Of a stretch of DNA of 33,049 bases, positions 9,283-33,049 are shown piece by piece; the stretch's first letter is position 1; the number at the start of each line of letters is the position of its first letter. The translations under genes were made by a program, and so were the position numbers. The DNA comes from Paulinella micropora (taxonomy: Eukaryota > Cercozoa > Imbricatea > Euglyphida). The notes beneath the pieces were generated by a model. That model worked only from the letters and a program-made list of their open reading frames with translations. It was not told where the DNA came from and ran no database searches. The DNA lies in assembly GCA_009731375.1 (NCBI GenBank), contig BJOX01000238.1:294384-327432 (forward strand), given 5' to 3'.

Positions 9283-11669
9283 TCACCCCCTCCCTCGTTG
9301 TGCCCGTCCTCTTGCCCGAGTCATCCGACCACCCGTCGTAGGCCGCTTCTTGCCTCTTGATCCAACCGCTGCCGGTGGAGCGCCGATAATATCGCAAGGC
9401 GTGGCATCCCACGTTTCCCGCTTCTTTTTCGCCTTTTCCAGAAAAACCGGATCAAACCGCCGCATCTTTTCCTCCGCTACCTCGTCACTACCCCTCCAAA
9501 ACTGCATCACCGGCGTTATGCACTTCCCCGCCTTATGTCGTGACGTCCCCGCCTGACTTAGAACCCTCAAGACATAAAAGTCGTCCAGTGTATCATCGCT
9601 TACCTCCATTGCCGCCGGCATCATCAAGTGAAACTTGCCCGTCTTCCATTTGATCCTATCGATCTCCGCCGCTTTTTCCACCCACAGGCCTCGCTTGTTT
9701 TTTATCCCCAAGTGCCCCTCCGGTGCCTCTGGCCTCGATGGCCCTCCTGTACCTTGCTTGTCTTGACCCCCTTGTGCTCCCACGCCTTTCCCCTCTGCTT
9801 CCCCCTCTCGACCTTGTATTCCTCCCACTTTCCGCTTTTTGTCCTCCTCTCTCCGCTTTTTCTCATCCCGCTTTTGTTTCTGTGAAACCCTTTCATGTGA
9901 ACCCGTCTCCAACTCCTCTATTGCGTCTTGCAATCTTTTTTTCTCCTCCGCATCCTGTTCGAACGTCACCTCCTCCCTCAGCCTCGCAATCTCCTCCGCC
10001 CTCTGCGTCCGTGTCAACAACGGCCGTGGGTTTCCAAATTGATCCGCCGTCCGCTCCAAGGCATCCTGCTCCGTTTCGTAATCCAACAAGTAAGGCGAGA
10101 ACTTGACTAGTCGCCTAACGTGGACTATCTGTTCCTTTTTCGTCCGCTGGTGTCTGATCTTATAATTATAGGCCGCGGTTTGTTTCATAATCTGATACGG
10201 ACCCTGCCATTTCTCATAGAGCTTCGTTGAGACCCCCACTGGAACGTTTGGGCAGTATAGTAGCACTGTATCCCCCTCCCGGAATTCCATGTGTTTATAT
10301 TTCTGTTGGCCCTTCCCATCCTCCGTCTGCATTGCCGCCTCCCGATGCTTAGTCACAATTTGTTCCGCTTCTGCTAGGGCCCGTAATCTCACTGCCATCA
10401 GCTCCAACGGCTGATACAATGCCTTGTGTTGCATCACGTCCTGTGGTGTAGTTAAGACCTTGCCAAACACCATCTGATGTGGGCACAGTCTAGCCCTACC
10501 CCCTAAAGACGAAGAACCCAGATTGTTCACCGCAAAGGTAAACGCTGGCAATGCCTCTGGCCATTTGGTTTGCCCGTTCTGACAATAGATCTTCAAGGAC
10601 GCCTTCAGCGTACGATGCATCCTTTCTATCTTCCCGTTGGCCATCGGGTTGTATGCCGTAACATAATCCCACCGAAACCCGTACTATGCACTGAGCCCGT
10701 TCGACACCCAATTGATAAAGGAGCTTCCTCTGTCCGATATGATCTTCCTGGGTACCCCGATCCGGCTGAGTACGTTATCAATCAGTGCTTTGGCCGTCGT
10801 CTCCTTGGTGTCGTCAGCCGTGGGAACCGCAATCACGTAGTTAGTGGCCCGATCAATAATCGTGAGGATATACTTGTATCGACCCTCCCCCGCTTCCGTT
10901 AAAGGCCCGACGTAATCGATGTGAATCGTGTCAAATATATCCCGTGTTATGTCATACTGCCCCAGTAGTCCCTTGTTCGCGTCGTATACCGTCTTCGCCT
11001 CTGGCATGGCCCACATCCCGAAATTAAACTCTTGATATCCTTATCCCAATAGAACTGTCGAGTCATAGACCACCTCATCCTATCCAGCCCCGGGTGACTC
11101 TGTAAAGGGCAGTTGTGTGCCCCTATCAGAATCGCGTACAGTAACGCTGCCGGCACCCATACCACCCACCGTTCCGGATCGTCCTTGTTCTTGGCCCCGC
11201 TCCCGAAATACCAGATTAGCCCGTCCGAGTAAGTGTACTTCTCCTTCCGCCACTTTTTATCCCCATCCGCCGAAATCCCCGTCGGGTTCTCCTGGTGCGC
11301 AATAAACCTCTTCCACTCCTCACTGTCTCTCGTGAGCTTGCGGAACATGTCCACCGACGCAAACTTGATCTCCGTCTTGTTTTCCAACTCCAAGGATACC
11401 CGGCTTGGGTGTGTGTCCCGCAACATGAGTTCCGGCTTCGCCTCCGTTTGATCCGCTGCCGCTTCCGCCTTCGTCGGGATCACAATGTTCCCCACCATGG
11501 GCATGGTTTGCCACGGAAAAGGTTTCAAATCCCCCACCTCATCCTCCGTTTGCCCCCCCTGGGCCGCCTCCTTCCACATTTCTTCCTCATATCCCTTTCG
11601 CGCATCCTCCAACCAGTGTTCTTCACAACAATCCACCGACTGTGCGTGAGCCGCTTCGTAAAACCGCAC
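9283..11669 (-). pseudogene. Broken integrase of the LTR retrotransposon
   Basis: In the frame 11669-10947 a zinc-binding HHCC is visible (H-x6-H in HNCPLQSH, then CGPC 26 residues later). The frame shifts by one base near 10994-10998, just after the second Cys pair. The next frame, 11016-10684, holds the first two catalytic aspartates (HIDYVGPL and SDRGSSF, 60 residues between). A TAG at 10686-10684 then interrupts. The same frame resumes to 9283 with the glutamate in NGKIERMHRTLK, 35 positions after the second Asp. Next comes a GPY/F module (EKWQGPYQI), then about 250 residues of Lys/Glu/Gln-rich C-terminal extension ending TRARGRAQRGRG. Integrases of this type join element DNA to the host chromosome. 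One frameshift and one nonsense codon make this copy inactive as read. Confidence 0.85.
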
Positions 11670-11854
11670 ATCCTCACGTCAGTCGGCCCCGCCATATATT
11701 CCCGCATGGCGTCATACGCCTTTTTTCTAAAAATCCCTATTCCCACGTCCCTTCAAGTTCCCCAAATATCCCTCTACGCATCTCTACCCTGTGTCTGTGC
11801 TTCCCTTCCACTTAGGCCGTCGAAATTCGTGATATGGCCAAAACCGGCAATAGT

Positions 11855-11968
11855 TCACCACTTGGAAAAGCCAGCAAAGAGCCCCAAAAATTCTCCCTGC
11901 GAGTTGGCGTGTCCCCAGTGCTGTTGTCCGCTATACCCGCTGTTTTTGTTGTCTTCTTTTTGTGCCAT
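11855..11968 (-). CDS. Short gag-like ORF start, truncated
   Basis: ATG at 11968 begins MAQKEDNKNSGYSGQQHW and continues GHANSQGEFLGLFAGFSKW before a TGA at 11857-11855. Beyond the TGA the same frame stays open for 26 codons (TIAGFGHITNFDGLSG), suggesting the TGA is a mutation. The Gln/Asn/Gly-rich start is what one would expect of a Gag or Gag-Pol N-terminus, but I cannot prove this. It sits only about 190 bp before integrase-linked sequence, so protease, reverse transcriptase and RNase H appear deleted. Confidence 0.35.
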   Translation of the reverse strand: MAQKEDNKNSGYSGQQHWGHANSQGEFLGLFAGFSKW

Positions 11969-11969
11969 G

Positions 11970-13683
11970 ATGGCGTCCACTTACCCCCGTCCAAAACCCC
12001 TCTTAAACTGTGAATTTCACGTTCCTTTCAAGTTTCCCTTACAGATCCCGACCCCCTTTCATACTCCCTTGAGTGGGAGCCCGCGTGCTTGTTCCTTCAT
12101 TCCGTAAAATCGTTCCCCCTGACCCCCTTCTTCCGACCGACATGTTCCACTCCAAGCCGTGTCTTTTGCATACCCTTCCTCTCGACAAATTCTGCAAGTT
12201 TCCCTCATTACCCTCCGTTGTCTGTTTTCCTCGCCTCAAACTCTCCTTTCCTCCCATACGTCCTTTCCCGTCCAAAGTCCGTCTTTCCCTGTGTCCGTTT
12301 CCTTAACTCCTCAGGCCCTTCAAGTCTCCAAGCCGCATGAATTCCCAGCCATCAAAACCCATCAAAAACGTTGTAAAACATCCGAACCCACGAACAAGCA
12401 AACATGAATCATATATATCCGAGTGGTTTCCCGATATATCTGCCAAGGTTTGTGAAAAAGGAGTGTCTCTTTCTCACAGCAATGCGTCACAGCAACCCTT
12501 GTCCCATTTCCAAACAAAGCGAAAACTACATGTTCTTTTTGCAAAATCATCCCCCATAGTTCTCCTTACATGCCCCTGTATTCAAAAACCCACGCCCGAC
12601 ACTCGCACCACGTGAAACCCACATTCGTGCACCCTGAGCTGCAAGCTGTCAGCAACCTAAGCCCACTCACAAGCAAATCATAAATAGCCCTGCAACTCAA
12701 GAAAATCATTGCCCATAAACTCAAGAAAATCATTGCCCATATCTGTTTGCACGCCCCTAGACCCAAAACATCTCAAAAAAAAGCACATAACCCCAGCCTC
12801 GGAATCGCATCAGAAAAATTCCCCCCTCTCCCATTTTTCTCTCGATATCTCTTTTCAACGGAAAATTTCCGAGAAACAGAGGAAAATTTCCATATCACGT
12901 TTATTGTATTAGCGACTCCAGATTGTTACGATAGTAGGATATTTAATGAACAGATACTGTTTCTAACAATATGAAGACTGAGGAATATCTAAAATAGTGA
13001 CTCCGTAATCTCCAGACCAAAGGATTAACCGACGAACCGGAACTATCAGTATTGCCATTATAGTAGCGGATGGGCAGGCATAATTGTAAGGCTACGCCGC
13101 GGGAGTCTCGTTAGGTATTCCTGACTACCGTCTTCATATTAATATCGTTAGGCCGGGGACAGTTATCGGTTATTAAATATAGATGATATAGTATCATTGT
13201 AGCAATCTGGACTGAGTCGCTAATAAGTCAGGCTTCTTGAGACACTGCCATTTGGGCTGTAGGTATTAATATGTGCAGACATGTAATCGGGGCCAGGCAA
13301 TCATCATGTTTATTTTTCATATGTTTCCTTTTCAACTTTACGAAACTTGAAGCAAGCAGGTTCTTCATTATTACTAGACTTGAAAAGTCGTTAAGCGGAA
13401 AAAAAATAATGGCAGACAATAACGGAAGTTGAAACAAAATATTAATAAAGCGCAAAAAAAAGAAAAAAAAACTTGAAGTAGAGAGCAAACAAACTAAAGC
13501 CTCAGTGAGAAAGCCTTGAAAACGCCGGGGAAAATGAAGGACTGAGAAAGGGGAGAAGAAAGAAACTTGAAAAAGAAAGAAAAGAACTCAGATTTCAGTT
13601 AAAAAAACCGGCTTAGTAAAACCGTCACTTAGACGCGGTACTGGAGCGCTTGCTCGCCGCGTTCGTTACCACCGCTAAGAAGA
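11970..13683. other. Unassigned sequence with a 23-bp tandem duplication
   Basis: Plus strand C/T-rich to about 12.3 kb, then AT-rich. A 23-bp unit (CTCAAGAAAATCATTGCCCA core) occurs twice, at 12694-12716 and 12718-12740. The stretch may include the 5' LTR and leader of the minus-strand element. No gene is supported; frames here are short and lack protein character. Confidence 0.4.
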
Positions 13684-14389
<706 letters not shown>

Positions 14390-14409
14390 GTAGATAGATG
14401 GATAGATGT

Positions 14410-14459
<50 letters not shown>

Positions 14460-14728
14460 GGATGGATAGAACAGACCCGCAGCTCTGGCTAGTGTAGTAT
14501 GCTAGATAGTGTAGATAAATAGATAGATAATAGATAGATAGATAGATAGAACAGGCTAGTGTAGTGAGATCTGCGATCAACTCGAACAATGACAAATGTA
14601 TGTATGTACGTATGTATGTATGTATGTATGTATGTATGTATGTTTTGTATGTATGTATGTATGTATGTATAGATGGATAGATGTCACAGACCTGGGACTC
14701 GGGCTAGATAGATGGATAGATAGATATG
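14390..14728. repeat. (GATA)n and (TATG)n with fragments of exon 15
   Basis: GATA tetranucleotides enclose two islands, 14470-14500 and 14556-14584. On the minus strand these repeat the 3' part of the exon at 15289-15354 (matching ELIADLTTLA and the CAGAGCTGCGG end). They lie downstream of the proposed gene's stop codon. Confidence 0.85.
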
Positions 14729-14734
14729 TTTAAT
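14729..14734 (-). terminator. Variant poly(A) signal ATTAAA
   Basis: ATTAAA on the minus strand lies about 70 bases after the TGA at 14805-14803 that closes the proposed large gene. Confidence 0.4.
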
Positions 14735-14802
14735 CTATGGGCGTGGCGTAGCTTAAAAACTATTGCCTCCTATACTACCCCCGAGCAAGAGCTCTCAGCA
14801 CT

Positions 14803-31821
<17,019 letters not shown>

Positions 31822-32059
31822 CTAAGACAAAAATAAAGCAAAAATATGAAATTAATACCCCCNNNNNNNNNNGCAAAAATTTATCGGAATTCGCGGTGAT
31901 ATGAAATTTTCCGGGAAAATCTGTCACGCTTTCTCCTGGCCTCTTCTCTATACTCGCTGTCAATTTGTATGCGAGGAGACTTCAACATGATCTGTATGGT
32001 GCAAACAGCGGGGATCACCACACCTAAGACAAAAACACAATGCAAAATGAAAATTAATC

Positions 32060-32103
<44 letters not shown>

Positions 32104-32204
32104 TTTTCATTTGCGGTGATATGGAATTTCCGGGAATATGTCACACTTTCTCCTGGCCTCTTCTCATATGTTCTCGCTGCAAAATTTATCGGACATAGCG
32201 AGAA

Positions 32205-32205
<1 letters not shown>

Positions 32206-32243
<38 letters not shown>

Positions 32244-32347
32244 TAATAATAATTATAATAATAATAATAATAATAATAATGATAATAATAATAATAATAA
32301 TAATATAATAGTAATAATAATAATAGTAATAATAATAATAATATAAT
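32206..32347. repeat. (AAT)n
   Basis: AAT trinucleotide with interruptions. It directly abuts the 3' side of a minus-strand SINE-like segment. Confidence 0.95.
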
Positions 32348-32776
32348 CATATACTTCCTCTAAGGCATACTGATGCAGCTGATGGCACGATCCGTTTCCG
32401 GACATGAGCCTCCATGCCCTTGTTCGAGGTGCTCAATCTCCACCTAGTCAGTCTCTCGACTGATTATAGGGGCCACCGATGGAGCTCCTGAGGGCAAGAC
32501 TACACTAAGCCGAGGTTATTCCGCAGTCCCAACAACCTCTTGCAAAACGTTGCCGCATGTGCAAGTGCGTACACCAAGCATGGTTGCTAGAACTACCTCA
32601 AAACCCCACCCATAACAATTTGGTATCCGCTGGGTCCACGGGCTATCAACCGGCATAGCGGAGTTTAAGATCTTCGACAGGCGCCCAACGACCCTCCTCC
32701 CCAGCATCATCCACCAAATGGTTTTGAGTTGGCATCACAGTTTAACGCCGTAAGGCCATTGGGCTGGAGCTCTGAT
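32348..32776 (-). mobile_element. SINE-like or LINE 3'-end segment, copy 1
   Basis: Unique-looking DNA ending on the minus strand in an (ATT)n tail (32347-32206). It shares the 23-base phrase ending CATGAGCCTCCAT (32393-32415) with copy 2 at 32858-32880. The right end carries GGCCATTGGGCTGGAGCTCT before another AAT tract, so more than one repeat may be nested here. No ORF. Confidence 0.4.
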
Positions 32777-32778
32777 AA

Positions 32779-32819
<41 letters not shown>

Positions 32820-32834
32820 TAATAATAATAATAG
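32777..32834. repeat. (AAT)n
   Basis: AAT trinucleotide between the two SINE-like segments. Confidence 0.95.
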
Positions 32835-33049
32835 TGCTTCTCAGTCAATGGCGAATGCATTTCTGCACATGAGCCTCCATCGTCTCACCCGCGAGGGGAG
32901 TACGAAGATTTGACGATAGGCTCTACTGACACCCCCGCAAGGCAGCTCCAAGCCTTCCAGACAGACCAATACTTTCAAAGAAAATATCCTTTGAAAATAC
33001 TGGCACCGACGGGAATCGAACTGGCGACAGGTCCCAGATGGTAGACCTT
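32835..33049 (-). mobile_element. tRNA-like SINE candidate, copy 2 (5' end outside window)
   Basis: On the minus strand AGTTCGATTCC (33022-33012) fits a Pol III B box (GGTTCGANNCC). The body follows, including an 8-bp palindrome TTTCAAAG/CTTTGAAA with an 8-base spacer (near 32976-32999), and it ends in an (ATT)n tail. The A box would lie beyond 33049. The T-stem does not pair well, so it is not a functional tRNA. Confidence 0.5.

Larger units (their letters stand above)
9283..11968 (-). mobile_element. Degenerate LTR (Gypsy-like) retrotransposon fragment
   Basis: A complete set of integrase modules in the order HHCC, DD35E, GPY/F places this in the Gypsy-like LTR retrotransposons. The coding part is broken, no reverse transcriptase or protease region is present, and a gag-like ORF start lies directly upstream. 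No LTR pair was found within the window, so the ends given are only those of the recognisable coding sequence. Confidence 0.75.

Noticed and set aside
33001-33049. tRNA gene on the minus strand
   Set aside because: The T loop fits but the T stem has mismatches and the anticodon-like loop is 10 bases; a SINE is the better reading.

Overview
The window is eukaryotic nuclear DNA. GT-AG introns can be placed, retrotransposons of two classes are present, poly(A) signals follow two of the genes, and a huge load of microsatellite DNA fills the right half. I cannot name the lineage. The clearest small introns are 48-105 bp, and three scaffold gaps plus four 10-N joins break the repeat half.

Left part (1-13.7 kb): a partial non-LTR retrotransposon ORF runs off the left edge on the minus strand, with an RRM-like segment followed by an APE-type endonuclease. 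Two convergent host-like genes follow. One is the last exon of a plus-strand gene (3829-4728). The other is a five-exon minus-strand gene (6940-5173) for a basic, AT-hook protein. An 87-bp direct repeat separates their 3' ends. Next come a 40-bp and a 37-bp minisatellite, then a decayed minus-strand LTR retrotransposon. It keeps the integrase HHCC, DD35E and GPY modules but carries a nonsense codon and a frameshift. A gag-like start sits beside it with no reverse transcriptase between.

Right part (13.7-32.3 kb): this looks like 18 kb of pure microsatellite (GATA, ACAT, AAC, AAT, AAGC, GA, GT). Reading the short non-repeat islands on the minus strand shows that most are exons. They have TAG/CAG acceptors, GT donors and an open frame, and the codon phase carries from one to the next. 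I propose one minus-strand gene of at least 17 exons (31821 to 14803) with microsatellite introns. It ends at a TGA followed by an ATTAAA. The product is not recognised; it includes Pro-rich, poly-Ser, Lys-rich and acidic low-complexity exons.

Most of these exons are surrounded by partial copies of themselves embedded in the microsatellites, and the copies obey a polarity. Copies upstream of an exon keep its acceptor and 5' part; copies downstream keep its 3' part and usually its donor. This splice-site-bearing 'exon shard' amplification is the most unusual thing in the window.

Right end (32.2-33.0 kb): two related SINE-like segments on the minus strand, each ending in an (ATT)n tail. The second has a Pol III B-box-like sequence.
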